Of a DNA stretch of 34,181 bases, positions 14,673-23,885 are shown piece after piece (positions within the stretch are counted from its first letter, which is position 1; the number at the start of each line of letters is the position of its first letter). A model generated the notes under the pieces. That model was not told the DNA's origin. It did not search any database and saw nothing but the letters and a program-made list of their open reading frames with translations. The position numbers and the translations under genes are program-made. Location: contig CALFCG010000130.1 in assembly GCA_937951315.1 (NCBI GenBank), forward strand, positions 1 through 34,181, given 5' to 3'. The stretch is from an uncultured cyanobacterium. GTDB taxonomy: Bacteria > Cyanobacteriota > Cyanobacteriia > Thermosynechococcales > Thermosynechococcaceae.

Positions 14673-16181
14673 TTATGGCAACCAAAAGTTGGGTAAAACC
14701 GCATCTTGAAAACTGCGAATCGTTTTGTTGATCGATCTTGCCACTTGGATATGGGGCTCATCTGCTTCCACGGGAATGATGTCTGCCTTTTGCCCCTGTC
14801 CAAAGCGGTCGCAGACCAAATTAGCCGCCTCCAGACCAGTCACATAGGCTTTCTCCTGTGACCAAGAGCCGTGACGATTGACGATCCAATCTCCACTGAG
14901 GAAGACATTGTTGAACTCTGTTTGAGTCGGTAATAAATAGCGATAGCTCCCTGGCGCAAAATGGGTCACAGCCCGAGGCAGGCGAATCACGCTATGGTCA
15001 ATCACCTCTGCGGCTCCAAACCCAGGCACGCAGGTGGTCAAGTCCTTTTGCACCATCTTCACGATTTCGTCATCGCTCATCGGCAAAAACTGATTGGCAT
15101 GGTAGAAGTCCACCTCAATCACGGAACCGGCTTCATCTCGATAGGCATCGTGCAACACATTCAGATCAAAGAAGGTCCAGCCGGTGGTTGCATGGAAGCC
15201 AAACCCAGCATTAGAGGGCTGTGGGACTCGCACTCGACGATCAAACCAGAGTCGTGTGGCCAACACATCCACAGAGCCTAGATTCATTACATCTCGGAAT
15301 TTTTCCCGTTCCTGCAGACTGGAACTGCCACGCACAATACTCTGCATACCAGAGATACCCACAGAAAAGATGACAGCATCGGCTTCAAAAACTTCATCGC
15401 CACAAATGACCGCATTGGGTTGGCCAGATTCATCTAGTCGCAAATCTGTTACCCGACGCTTTGTGAGGATTTTCCCTCCGGCTTTAGAGATGCGATCGCA
15501 CCAAGGTCGAAAGATCATTTCCCCCACCGTGCCGCGACACCAAACCACATCAAAGTCGGGCTGATGGGCCAGAATAAAGTAGTAGAGCATGCCCAGCGCT
15601 GCGGCTGCGGAGCATTGCTCACCAGGAGCAAACAGACCCACCAACAACATTGCTTCAAAGGCATCTTTATACAGGCGTCCAGAAACGCCGTACTGCTTAA
15701 AGAGTTCGCGGGCGGTCATGCCGTCATAGCGTTTCCAGGCTTCATCGGAGTTATCAAAATCAACGACGGCATGGATGAGGGGAAAGGCAGATAACCGATC
15801 GACCAGAGGCAAGCGCGGGAACTGCGGATAGGCAAAGGTTCCTAGGGGCATGGGCAATCGAGGCTGATCCTGAAAGATCGGAGAAACAGCCTCTAGACCT
15901 TCGGGCGAATATTGTGAGGATTGTGTCCAGGGGGTGAAGGGCTGCAATCCTAGGTGATCCACTAGCCCAAAGATATTTTTATAGGGATACCAAAAACCGT
16001 GGATGCCGGCTTCCACAGCCCTTCCTCCTGCGGTCTCCCAGCCCGCCACCAGTCCACCGGGATGCTCACCAGCCTCTAATAAGGTGACATCATAGCCCTG
16101 CTGGGCAAGGTGATAGGTGGCACCGAGTCCGGCCCAGCCGGCACCAACAACGACAATGCGTTTTTTTGGGGAGTCAGTCAT
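14673..16181 (-). CDS. FAD-dependent amine-oxidase/carotenoid desaturase-like oxidoreductase
   Basis: A 502-residue flavoprotein. The N-terminal Rossmann dinucleotide-binding motif GAGWAGLGATYHL (GxGxxG) sits at residues about 13-25, followed by the acidic end of strand 2 (VTLLEAGEHPGGL). The C-terminal FAD-contact region reads NVFLSGDWIVNRHGSW then EKAYVTGLEAANLV, as in phytoene and zeta-carotene desaturases. It is distinct in sequence from the zds protein encoded at 25786 and is probably a separate desaturase- or isomerase-like subfamily conserved in cyanobacteria; the substrate may be a carotenoid or another hydrophobic molecule. A single gene, convergent with the small genes to its left; the DUF1517 gene upstream on the same strand has its own terminator. 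Confidence 0.85.
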   Translation of the reverse strand: MTDSPKKRIVVVGAGWAGLGATYHLAQQGYDVTLLEAGEHPGGLVAGWETAGGRAVEAGIHGFWYPYKNIFGLVDHLGLQPFTPWTQSSQYSPEGLEAVSPIFQDQPRLPMPLGTFAYPQFPRLPLVDRLSAFPLIHAVVDFDNSDEAWKRYDGMTARELFKQYGVSGRLYKDAFEAMLLVGLFAPGEQCSAAAALGMLYYFILAHQPDFDVVWCRGTVGEMIFRPWCDRISKAGGKILTKRRVTDLRLDESGQPNAVICGDEVFEADAVIFSVGISGMQSIVRGSSSLQEREKFRDVMNLGSVDVLATRLWFDRRVRVPQPSNAGFGFHATTGWTFFDLNVLHDAYRDEAGSVIEVDFYHANQFLPMSDDEIVKMVQKDLTTCVPGFGAAEVIDHSVIRLPRAVTHFAPGSYRYLLPTQTEFNNVFLSGDWIVNRHGSWSQEKAYVTGLEAANLVCDRFGQGQKADIIPVEADEPHIQVARSINKTIRSFQDAVLPNFWLP

Positions 16182-16223
16182 GGTTCAGTCTATTTCGTGG
16201 GGTGGTCTATAGCGTGGGGCCAT

Positions 16224-16251
16224 AAAAAAACCCAGATTTTAGCAATCTGGG
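16224..16251 (-). terminator. Intrinsic terminator of the DUF1517 gene
   Basis: On the minus strand, CCCAGATT - 5-base loop - AATCTGGG is followed by seven T. It lies just downstream of the stop at 16275, separating this gene from the FAD oxidoreductase. Confidence 0.92.
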
Positions 16252-16274
16252 CAATGGGTTCAAAACGGTTGGCC

Positions 16275-17243
16275 TTAGAGTAATTTCAGGTCTGGATAGG
16301 CAGAGACTAAATCATCCGACGTTAGGGTGTCTCCAGAGGCCTGAGGAGTCCAGAGCGCTTCTAGGGCAATTAATTCTTCACTGGAAACGGCACCTAGCTT
16401 GTTGAGGGCCTGACGCAGTTCTGTTTCTGACTTGAGCTGCGGGAGAGTCAGCTTACCCTGAGAGGCCACTAACAGCGTCACCACAATGTACTCACTCGGT
16501 GCATCAGACTGAACAAGCGCTTCAGACTGTTCTTTCTGCTGGATCTCTGAACGCACATTGGACAGCGTCTCTGACTGAAACTTGCTGCGCTCAGTCAAGG
16601 CCAGATTATTAAAGGCTGCTTCTGCTGTCGCTAAACGGGTTTGCTCAGACTCAGCGGTGGCATAGGCCCAATATTCTGGGTTTCGTAGTAAGGCCAAGGT
16701 TGTTTCTTGCAGCAATTTGGCAAGACCTGCACTGGAACCAGTGTTGGCGGACTGGGCAATCCGGTCCAGTTCAGGTTGCAGACCTCGGGCTTCAGCCAAT
16801 AAACCCACCTGCACCTGACTAATGGTGACAGGTGGATTGGTGACGCTTTGAGGACTGCTGTAACCGCCGCCGAGGCTGGCTCCATCTCCACCAATATTGC
16901 GGAAGCTATTGATTAAGAAGTTTGCGATCGCAATCACAATCAAGATCGAAAACAAGCTACCAAATCCACCCCCAATGCCAAAGAATGGGATCAGGAACGG
17001 AAAGCCAAACCCACCCCCGCGTCCATATCCACGGGAATATCCGCCAGCATATCCACCACCCCGTGCTGGGGCGCGATAGCTACGAGACGGAACTGAGCGA
17101 CGGAAGCTACCGCCTCCCATGCGACCCCCGGTACGAGCGGCCAAAGCACTATCTGCAGTACTGACCACGAGGGTTCCGATCAAAAATGCGGCGAGGACGC
17201 CACGAGAGAAGATTTTAAACAGTGAAGAAAATTTCTTATTCAT
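16275..17243 (-). CDS. DUF1517 (PF07466-type) membrane protein
   Basis: About 322 residues from the ATG at 17243. The N-terminus has a hydrophobic segment ending SALAAR. It is followed by a Gly/Arg/Ser-rich stretch (GGRMGGGSFRRSVPSRSYR and repeated GGGYAGGYSRGYGRGG). A second hydrophobic segment comes next (FGSLFSILIVIAIANFLINS). The large C-terminal domain starts at VTISQVQVGLLAEARGLQPE. This architecture is the cyanobacterial and plastid DUF1517 family, a membrane-anchored protein of uncertain role; the C-terminal domain probably faces the cytoplasm or stroma. The precise start is uncertain: ATGs at 17252 and 17243 both lack a good ribosome site. A terminator follows the gene. Confidence 0.9.
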   Translation of the reverse strand: MNKKFSSLFKIFSRGVLAAFLIGTLVVSTADSALAARTGGRMGGGSFRRSVPSRSYRAPARGGGYAGGYSRGYGRGGGFGFPFLIPFFGIGGGFGSLFSILIVIAIANFLINSFRNIGGDGASLGGGYSSPQSVTNPPVTISQVQVGLLAEARGLQPELDRIAQSANTGSSAGLAKLLQETTLALLRNPEYWAYATAESEQTRLATAEAAFNNLALTERSKFQSETLSNVRSEIQQKEQSEALVQSDAPSEYIVVTLLVASQGKLTLPQLKSETELRQALNKLGAVSSEELIALEALWTPQASGDTLTSDDLVSAYPDLKLL

Positions 17244-17390
17244 GGTGCTCATTGGAGCTGATGTGAACAGCGATGCTGACAGGGCTGCTTGAGACTTTGC
17301 GATCGCAAACAGGTTCACCCGTCTGGAAATCAGTGTAACGCTCTTCCTGGGATCGATTCATCCCCATCATGGTTGGGATAGCCGTATAAA

Positions 17391-17609
17391 CTATCCCCCT
17401 CCCACAATGGTGACAATTTCAAGGCGATCGCCCTCTTCAATCTGGGTTGCCTCCCAAAACTGACGGTGCAAAATCTCACCATTGTACTCAATGGCAATCA
17501 AGCGGGGATTAAGTTTGAGCTGTGTCAGCAAGCCAGGGAGTAAAAGGTTAGACGGACAGGCCTGACGCTCACCATTCACTTGAACTGAGATCATTGCATT
17601 ACTTGTCAA
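17391..17609 (-). CDS. thiS: Sulfur carrier protein ThiS, TTG start
   Basis: A small ubiquitin-like protein that carries sulfur as a C-terminal thiocarboxylate for the thiazole half of thiamine. The required Gly-Gly end is present (TIVGGG), and SVQVNGERQACPSNLLLPGL and LIAIEYNGEILHRQFW fit the family. The best ribosome site, GGAGG, is 10 bases upstream of a TTG at 17609, giving 72 residues; the ATG at 17594 lies too far from it (25 bases), so I prefer the TTG. No thiamine biosynthesis partner is adjacent; the comB-like gene upstream on the same strand is separated by about 107 bases. Confidence 0.9.
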   Translation of the reverse strand: MTSNAMISVQVNGERQACPSNLLLPGLLTQLKLNPRLIAIEYNGEILHRQFWEATQIEEGDRLEIVTIVGGG

Positions 17610-17716
17610 GATTATATTTCCTCCTGATCTGCCCCATTGCTTGAATCAACGGCTGTTCTATGCCAATGCTGTAGGCTCTTGTCTACCAAATTGGCAAAGA
17701 TACATTGGCCTGTTGA

Positions 17717-18448
17717 TTACAGTGCCAATACACCTTCCTGTTTCTGCATCGGCAGTACCTGAAGTTTATCCATCTCGCTGCAATAGGCCATATCCTTATG
17801 TCCCTGCAGCCGCAGGAGACGCTGGCCATGACTCGATACGGCCAACAAGTCTGGCATCTGGTGCTTCCATTGGCGGTAGAGCGATAAAGCAGCAACTAGC
17901 TCATCGTTCCCCGCTAAATCACTGAGGGAGATTTGCGATTGTTCCAAAATGCCATCAGCGACCGCACCAGCACAGATCGTATCTTCTAAGGAGTAATCCC
18001 CTTCCCAACCGGAGCTCACTAACCAGACGTTCTCAGGCATTTGCTTGAGCAGGTAATCCACCACGGTCTGCCGATTCACGAGGGCTGCGACAATCACCGT
18101 TTTGGCCTTCTGGATACTCTGCAAACAACGGGTTCCGTTGGTCGTACTCAAAAATAAGCGTTTGCCTTTCACCCGTTCCGGCGTGCAATCTAAAGGGGAA
18201 TTCCCCAAATCACAATTCTCTACTTTGCGCCCCCCGCGCTCCCCAGCCCGGATCCGTTTCTCGGCGGGAAAGGCCTCACTCTCAGCGAACAGGGTGTCAA
18301 TGTCACTAAACACTTGAATGGCTTCTGCCCCAGAATGAAGGGCGGTCGCAATCGTTGTTGTGGCCCGCAAGACATCAATGGCAATCGCGCACTGGGGCAA
18401 AGAGTCATGGGGAATTAACTCAGGAGCATGATAAACAAATAATTTCAC
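17717..18448 (-). CDS. comB: 2-phosphosulfolactate phosphatase (ComB) family protein
   Basis: A 243-residue protein of the ComB family. In methanogens ComB removes phosphate from 2-phosphosulfolactate during coenzyme M synthesis. Cyanobacteria carry homologues whose physiological role is uncertain. Conserved-type segments: [17 protein letters not shown] (residues 21-37), [20 protein letters not shown] near 68-88, [12 protein letters not shown] near 97-108, and [19 protein letters not shown] near 145-165. Length is normal. Its start at 18448 is divergent from the DnaJ-domain gene. It could share a transcript with thiS. Confidence 0.9.
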   Translation of the reverse strand: MKLFVYHAPELIPHDSLPQCAIAIDVLRATTTIATALHSGAEAIQVFSDIDTLFAESEAFPAEKRIRAGERGGRKVENCDLGNSPLDCTPERVKGKRLFLSTTNGTRCLQSIQKAKTVIVAALVNRQTVVDYLLKQMPENVWLVSSGWEGDYSLEDTICAGAVADGILEQSQISLSDLAGNDELVAALSLYRQWKHQMPDLLAVSSHGQRLLRLQGHKDMAYCSEMDKLQVLPMQKQEGVLAL

Positions 18449-18724
18449 GGCGGCTTAGATAGTTTGACAGCTGATTAATGACAAGGCTGAGTTCTATTCT
18501 ATGGGGCTTTGGTGCCCCCACCCCCATTAAACAAAGGGAGAACGCTCTACACTTGTTTGCGCCCTACAAAACCAGACTTGCTTCATCCTTGCCAGCGCGA
18601 TTGATTGCAGCAAAAAGGCTTGAAACGGAGACGGTGCTGCAAGCAACAATGATCTCGGATACATAATACATTGGAGATCTGTCCGTCTCATATTTGGAGT
18701 GAATCAAGCTGCAATGGATCCGTT

Positions 18725-19402
18725 ATGGTGAATTTTGATCCCTACCAAGTGCTCAATATTAGACCCACGGCAACCCATGATGAGGTGAAGCAAGCCTATC
18801 GCCGGTTAGCGAAATGTTTCCATCCCGATAGCCATAACAAAATGGCGAATCATGATCGGATTGCGCAGTTGAATGCAGCCTATGAAGTATTGGGCGATCC
18901 GAAACAGCGCCAGGGCTACGATCAGAGACAAACGGGTGCCGCCAGACAGGCCACTCGGACAACAGCGGCAGGTAAGCACCGCCCTTCCCAGGCGTCACGG
19001 GAAACGGATGTTCATCTTCATTCTTGGCTTAAGCAGGTCTATAGTCCGGTGAATCGTGAACTGGGCCAGGTAATTCGCCAGCTCAAAGTGGAGATCACCC
19101 AACTGGCTGCGGATCCCTTTGATGATCAGCTCATGGAAGACTTTCAAACGTATTTAGAAAATTGTCGAACAGCGTTAACCTCGGCCAAAGCGTCTTTTCA
19201 GTCCATGCCGAATCCGTCCAACATGGCCAGTGTGGCCGCAAATCTCTACTACTGCTTGAGCCATCTCGAAGATGGGGTCGAGGAATTAGAGCGATTTACA
19301 ATGTGCTACGACGATTATTATCTCAATACTGGACGGGAGTTGTTCCGAATTTCGGCCAAGTTGCGTGATGAAGCGCGCGAAGCCATCAAGGTTGTGCTCT
19401 AA
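18725..19402 (+). CDS. DnaJ-domain protein
   Basis: A J-domain protein of 225 residues from ATG 18725. The J domain occupies residues 5-68, with the essential His-Pro-Asp at 33-35 (CFHPDSHNK), so it should stimulate a DnaK ATPase. It lacks the Gly/Phe and zinc-finger regions of full DnaJ. Instead a basic linker leads to a helical domain of unknown function (about residues 95-225, with DVHLHSWLKQVYSPVNREL and YCLSHLEDGVEELERF). An upstream in-frame TTG (18671) would add 18 unrelated residues. Its stop lies 3 bases from the convergent phosphate transporter stop. Confidence 0.88.
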   Translation: MVNFDPYQVLNIRPTATHDEVKQAYRRLAKCFHPDSHNKMANHDRIAQLNAAYEVLGDPKQRQGYDQRQTGAARQATRTTAAGKHRPSQASRETDVHLHSWLKQVYSPVNRELGQVIRQLKVEITQLAADPFDDQLMEDFQTYLENCRTALTSAKASFQSMPNPSNMASVAANLYYCLSHLEDGVEELERFTMCYDDYYLNTGRELFRISAKLRDEAREAIKVVL

Positions 19403-19405
19403 AAG

Positions 19406-20614
19406 CTATATCGGCAACCACCGCAGAAAAGAGAAAATCACCGCAGATAAGGCGATGGAGAGGGGAATCGTGATCACCCAGGCCAGGAAAATTTGGCGCA
19501 GGGTGGAAAACTGCAAATTCCGCCAGCCTTGAATCACGCCGGTCCCCACCACCCCCCCGATCAAGGCATGGGTAGTGGAAACAGGTAAGCCCAAACGCGA
19601 AGAGACCAATACAGTGGTGGCAGTGGCTAACTCAGCACTGAAGCCACTACTGGTTTGCAAAGGAATGATCTGTTCGCCGACGGTGGAGATCACTTTGCGG
19701 CCAGAGATGGCAAGCCCCGCTGTAATACCGCTCCCCCCCAGAATCAAAATCCAGAGCGGCGCCGAGATATCACTGGTAGGGATGTTGCCCGTGGTGTAGA
19801 GGGTTGCGATCGCAACCAAAGGCGCCACCGCATTCCCCACATCATTCGAACCATGGGCAAAGGCCACCATGCAAGCACTCAGCACCTGAAACGCGCCCAT
19901 CCGCGGTTCAACACTCACTTCCGCAATCGCTGCAGACTCCTGTTTGAGCTGTGACCACTGATAGAGCGTAAATGCGATCGCACCGGCCAAAGCCACCGTA
20001 ATTGTTCCCCCAGGAATGTACACCGTAAACTTAGAGAATTGGGGAAGCACCACTGCCCCCACAATCAGCCATACCCAAACACTCAGCCACGGCAACCATT
20101 CATCCAGCCGTTGGGGATAGTCCAAAATATTGCGCTTAATGAATCCATAGAACAGCGCCGCCAATAGACTACTCACCAGCGGCGTCAAAATCCAGGTGAG
20201 AGAAATGAGGCCAACCACCGACCAATGGACCGTGCTGACCCCAAAGGCAGTACAGCTCATGCCAGCAAGAGCCCCCACCGTCGCATGGGAAGACGCTACT
20301 GGCCAACCCTGCCAAGTGGCAACCTGTAACCATAAACCACAGGTCAGCAGTACAGACACCATACCCAACAATAAAAGCTGAGGCTGAGAGCGAAATAACT
20401 CGAGATCGACAACCCCCTTCATCAGAGTGGCAATCACCTGACGACCAAAGAGGACCGCCCCTGAAAACTCTAGAATCCCAGCGAGAACAATGGCCTGACG
20501 AAGCGTGAGCGCCTTTGACCCCACCGATGTGCCCATCGCATTCGCAACATCATTCGCACCCAGGTTCCAGGCCAAAAAAAGAGCTAGCCCACTGACCAGA
20601 ATTAGAAATGTCAT
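19406..20614 (-). CDS. Inorganic phosphate transporter (PiT family)
   Basis: A 402-residue membrane protein with about 10-12 hydrophobic segments. The two diagnostic repeated PiT motifs are seen: LGANDVANAMGTSVGSKALT near the N-terminus (residues 18-37) and AHGSNDVGNAVAPL in the second half (about residues 254-267), matching the inverted-repeat architecture of Pho-4/PitA carriers. These move phosphate with cations, usually H+ or Na+. Sulfate uptake has been reported for a related family, but the motifs favour phosphate. A single gene, convergent with the DnaJ-domain gene and divergent from the AGCS symporter. Confidence 0.93.
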   Translation of the reverse strand: MTFLILVSGLALFLAWNLGANDVANAMGTSVGSKALTLRQAIVLAGILEFSGAVLFGRQVIATLMKGVVDLELFRSQPQLLLLGMVSVLLTCGLWLQVATWQGWPVASSHATVGALAGMSCTAFGVSTVHWSVVGLISLTWILTPLVSSLLAALFYGFIKRNILDYPQRLDEWLPWLSVWVWLIVGAVVLPQFSKFTVYIPGGTITVALAGAIAFTLYQWSQLKQESAAIAEVSVEPRMGAFQVLSACMVAFAHGSNDVGNAVAPLVAIATLYTTGNIPTSDISAPLWILILGGSGITAGLAISGRKVISTVGEQIIPLQTSSGFSAELATATTVLVSSRLGLPVSTTHALIGGVVGTGVIQGWRNLQFSTLRQIFLAWVITIPLSIALSAVIFSFLRWLPI

Positions 20615-20777
20615 GGCATGACGATGGCTTAACTATTGTGATAGATATGCGACCTGCACCTTAAGGCATAAAAGTAGGTTAGAGCACAAGGAAGATGCTA
20701 AGCTCTTATGCCAACAGCGCTAGTGAGCTGAATCGAACGGAACTGAGCGGCTGAGCTGAGGTCTAACTAAAAAAATT

Positions 20778-22358
20778 ATGACTGAAAAAGAGCAATTAAG
20801 CGCCAACGCTAGAGGACGACACACCCACCACGGTGCCCCACCCTGGATTCATTCGTTTTTGGGTGGCAAAAGAACACCCTGGGTGTACCTACTCATCACC
20901 ACCTTATTGGTCGTCATCCCAGCCACTAGAGTTGTTGCACAAGCAGAGGAAGAACTCACCGGAATTGATGCCGTTGTTAAGCCGATCAATGATGTTTTAG
21001 GCGGCTTCTTCTTCTTCTCCATCGGTGGCGAGAATGGTTTTCCCTTCATTGTTCTGTGGCTGTTTGTTGCAGCGATCTTTTTCACACTGCGGATGGGATT
21101 CATCAACATCCGAGGCTTTAAACACGCCATTGGTGTCGTCCGCGGTCAATTTGATGACCCCCACGATCAAGGGGAAGTCTCACACTTTCAGGCTTTATCT
21201 GCAGCGCTTTCAGGAACGGTAGGACTTGGAAATATTGCTGGTGTTGCTGTTGCCATTGGCATTGGAGGTCCCGGTGCGATGGTGTGGATGACCATTGCAG
21301 GTTTGCTCGGCATGACGAGTAAATTTGTGGAATGCACCCTGGGCGTCAAATATCGTCAAGTCTTGCCCGACGGAACCGTTCTAGGCGGACCAGCCTATTA
21401 TCTCAATAAAGGACTCGCCCAGCGAGGACTGCGTCCCGTTGGGCAAGGACTAGCCATTTTATTTTGTATCCTCTGTCTCGGTGGCAGTATTGGCGGCGGC
21501 ACCCTATTTCAGTCCAATCAAGCCTATGCTGCTGTCAAAAATGTCGTCCCAGCTTTTCCGGCCTGGCTCTTTGGCTTGATCATTTCAGCCGTAGCGGCCT
21601 TAGTCGTCCTCGGAGGAATCAAACGGATTGGGGCGGTTGCAGCCAAGCTAGTGCCTGGCATGGCCATCATCTATCTATTAAGTTGTATCGCAGTTCTTTT
21701 GGGCAGCATCTCTCAAGTCCCCGCGGCCATCAGTCTCATTTTTCAAGAAGCCTTTGCTCCCACAGCTGTCACCGGCGGCATTATTGGTGTGATGGTGCAA
21801 GGCATTAAGCGCAGTAGTTTTTCCAACGAGGCAGGGATTGGCTCGGCCTCTATTGTTCACTCTGCAGCCCGAACAGACGAGCCTGTTCGCGAGGGTTTAG
21901 TCTCTCTATTAGAACCTTTCATCGATACTGTGGTCATTTGTAATATGACCGCATTGGTCATTATCGTCTCAGGCGTCTATGAACAAACAGACTTAGAGGG
22001 GGTTGAAGTGACAGCCGCAGCCTTTTCAAGTGTGGCTTCTTGGTTTCCCGTTCTTCTGAGTATTGCCGTCTGCCTATTTGCCTTTTCCACAATCGTCACT
22101 TGGAGTTATTACGGCATCCAAGCTTGGACCTATTTGTTTGGTGAACGCAGCGTGATTATTTTCAAAGTCATCTACATCATCTGCACGTTCTTAGGGAGTT
22201 TGCTCAGCCTTTCCGTCGTGATTGATTTTACGGACATGTTATTCCTCGGTATGGCCTTCCCTAATTTACTGGGCTGTTATATCTTGTCCAACGAGGTAGC
22301 TGGAGACCTGAAAAACTATTGGGATCGTCTCGCCTCTGGTGAAATCCAGAAAGTCTAA
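20778..22358 (+). CDS. Sodium:alanine (AGCS) symporter
   Basis: A 526-residue Na+-coupled small neutral amino-acid symporter of the AGCS family (alanine, glycine). Family features are the SALSGTVGLGNIAGVAVAIG helix near residue 140 and FSNEAGIGSASIVHSAAR (about residue 350), followed by EPVREGLVSLLEPFIDT. Around 11 membrane segments are visible. The N-terminus is about 60 residues longer than usual, containing a His-rich cytoplasmic stretch and an extra hydrophobic helix (VYLLITTLLVVIPATRVVA) that may be an uncleaved or cleaved signal. The start is the first ATG, about 8 bases after an A-rich sequence with no strong ribosome site, so a later start is possible. It is divergent from the phosphate transporter. 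Confidence 0.93.
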   Translation: MTEKEQLSANARGRHTHHGAPPWIHSFLGGKRTPWVYLLITTLLVVIPATRVVAQAEEELTGIDAVVKPINDVLGGFFFFSIGGENGFPFIVLWLFVAAIFFTLRMGFINIRGFKHAIGVVRGQFDDPHDQGEVSHFQALSAALSGTVGLGNIAGVAVAIGIGGPGAMVWMTIAGLLGMTSKFVECTLGVKYRQVLPDGTVLGGPAYYLNKGLAQRGLRPVGQGLAILFCILCLGGSIGGGTLFQSNQAYAAVKNVVPAFPAWLFGLIISAVAALVVLGGIKRIGAVAAKLVPGMAIIYLLSCIAVLLGSISQVPAAISLIFQEAFAPTAVTGGIIGVMVQGIKRSSFSNEAGIGSASIVHSAARTDEPVREGLVSLLEPFIDTVVICNMTALVIIVSGVYEQTDLEGVEVTAAAFSSVASWFPVLLSIAVCLFAFSTIVTWSYYGIQAWTYLFGERSVIIFKVIYIICTFLGSLLSLSVVIDFTDMLFLGMAFPNLLGCYILSNEVAGDLKNYWDRLASGEIQKV

Positions 22359-22517
22359 GTATTTTCTAACGGAGAAGAACTGCAGGCAAAAACGGAGGTT
22401 CGAGCCTGCCCAGTAGACGGCTCGATGTTATATTCTTGCATCGAAAATAGGCCGATCGGGTAGCGCAACAGACGCCCCCCGTGCATACAATAATGAAAGT
22501 TGCCACCGTAGTTGACC

Positions 22518-22856
22518 ATGCTCATAAAGTCCACCACCCGCCATATTCATATCTTTACTGCAGAGGTTAAAGACAATCAGCTGAAGCCCAGCGATACAGT
22601 ACTGACCCTAGATATCGATCCTGACAATGAATTAGAGTGGAACGAAGATGCTCTAAGGCGCGTGTATGCGACCTTTGATGACTTGGTCGAGTCCTATAGT
22701 GGCGAAGATTTGACCGACTATAATTTACGTCGAATTGGCTCAGATCTTGAGCATTTTGTCCGCTCGCTGCTGCAAAAAGGTGTGATTAGCTATAACCTAA
22801 ATAGCCGGGTCCGAAACTATAGTATGGGCCTACCCCAGGTTGCACCTCAGGACTAG
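22518..22856 (+). CDS. ndhM: NAD(P)H-quinone oxidoreductase subunit M (NdhM)
   Basis: NdhM is a subunit of the cyanobacterial thylakoid NDH-1 complex that supports cyclic electron flow and respiration. From ATG 22518 the protein is 112 residues; the in-frame TTG at 22512 would only add MT. Diagnostic regions include STTRHIHIFTAEVKDNQLKP at the N-terminus, LTLDIDPDNELEWNED, LRRVYATFDDLVESYSGEDL and DYNLRRIGSDLEHFVRSLLQ near the end of the protein. Length is typical. It lies 159 bases after the symporter and convergent with the zinc-ribbon/MshEN-like gene; no other ndh gene is near, which is normal in cyanobacteria. Confidence 0.95.
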   Translation: MLIKSTTRHIHIFTAEVKDNQLKPSDTVLTLDIDPDNELEWNEDALRRVYATFDDLVESYSGEDLTDYNLRRIGSDLEHFVRSLLQKGVISYNLNSRVRNYSMGLPQVAPQD

Positions 22857-22877
22857 GCAATCTTGGGTTGAGAGAGC

Positions 22878-23885
22878 TTACTCAGCGAGGTAATCCTCTA
22901 AATGCTCACCAATATCGAGATCGGGTAAGACCAATGTGGCACGCTCATTAGGTACAGCTGAAGCTGGCTTACTTTGAGAGCCTGGTGAGGGTTGGTGTTG
23001 GCCATTGGATTGCTGCGGAACGCCTGAGTTTGGGAGTTGTTTGAGCAATGCCTTGACTAAGTTTTGGCTAACTTCTAGATCATTATCATTGGTGTTCTGG
23101 CGCTCTGGAAGAATCACTTTTTTCATTAAATATTCAATTGTTTCTTCCTTGACCCAACCCCGTCTGACAAGGGCTTCGCCAAGGCGCATGCCTGTAATTT
23201 CTTGATCGGCTAATGCAACATTGATTTGTGCTTCAGTGAGCAATCCTGCCTCCATCAAGTAATTGCCGAGGCGTTTCATTTCAGCTGCAGTTGTCTTCGG
23301 CTTGAGGTCTGTAACCTGCGTCATTATTTCACGCAGATCATCTTTCCAATTGCAATGGCGACAGTCCCAATAAACAGGAAGTTCTGCATATTCATGGGCG
23401 GCACCACACTGTGGACATTGTCCCGTGAAAAAAGGATGATTTTGCAGAGCTTTGAGGTCATTTAAACTGGTAACTCGAGCTAGAAAATCAGCCACGGATG
23501 CCCTTCCAGGCTCTGCCTGAGACGGGGGTGCGGATATCGGAGACGGTGTTGGCGTTGAGCCGAGCGCCGCAGGGCTGGGTGCTGCAGGGAGTTCAAAACT
23601 ATGAATTAAATTCGCTGTTTGTGTGCCGGGTAATGGTGTGTAGATCTTGACGAGATCAAAGGCATTGGTTTGCAGCTTAACCATTTGTTGCTGAAGTATT
23701 TGCAAAATGGCAGGCTGATTTGAGCCCTCTAAAGCTTTCAGCAGAATCTGGAGACAGCGATTATTAGCTTTGACTTTAATGTGCACCCCTTCAGTAATGA
23801 GATGACGGTTGAGGACGACCGCCACTGCTTGCAAATTCCCCTGTGCTGCAAGCTGCAATATCTTTTGCTCGTTGACGTCTACCAC
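22878..23885 (-). CDS. Zinc-ribbon protein with MshEN-like repeat
   Basis: About 335 residues from a GTG start at 23885, chosen because GGAG lies 5 bases upstream and the start MVDVNEQKILQLAAQGN matches a domain common at cyanobacterial N-termini. Regions: N-terminal helical/alpha-beta domain (1-80); Pro/Ala-rich linker (about 95-130); zinc ribbon CPQC ... CRHC (Cys157, 160, 175, 178); then an MshEN-type repeat, KRLGNYLMEAGLLTEAQIN followed by MRLGEALVRRGWVKEETIE (about 204-251). A disordered tail ends in an acidic helix. MshEN repeats bind c-di-GMP in type II secretion and pilus ATPases, so this could be a regulatory or pilus-related protein, but function is inferred only. It is divergent from the 24091 gene. 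Confidence 0.7.
   Translation of the reverse strand: MVDVNEQKILQLAAQGNLQAVAVVLNRHLITEGVHIKVKANNRCLQILLKALEGSNQPAILQILQQQMVKLQTNAFDLVKIYTPLPGTQTANLIHSFELPAAPSPAALGSTPTPSPISAPPSQAEPGRASVADFLARVTSLNDLKALQNHPFFTGQCPQCGAAHEYAELPVYWDCRHCNWKDDLREIMTQVTDLKPKTTAAEMKRLGNYLMEAGLLTEAQINVALADQEITGMRLGEALVRRGWVKEETIEYLMKKVILPERQNTNDNDLEVSQNLVKALLKQLPNSGVPQQSNGQHQPSPGSQSKPASAVPNERATLVLPDLDIGEHLEDYLAE

Noticed and set aside
22380-22440. GGTTCGAGCC sequence resembling a tRNA T-arm
   Set aside because: No acceptor, D or anticodon stems can be built around it.
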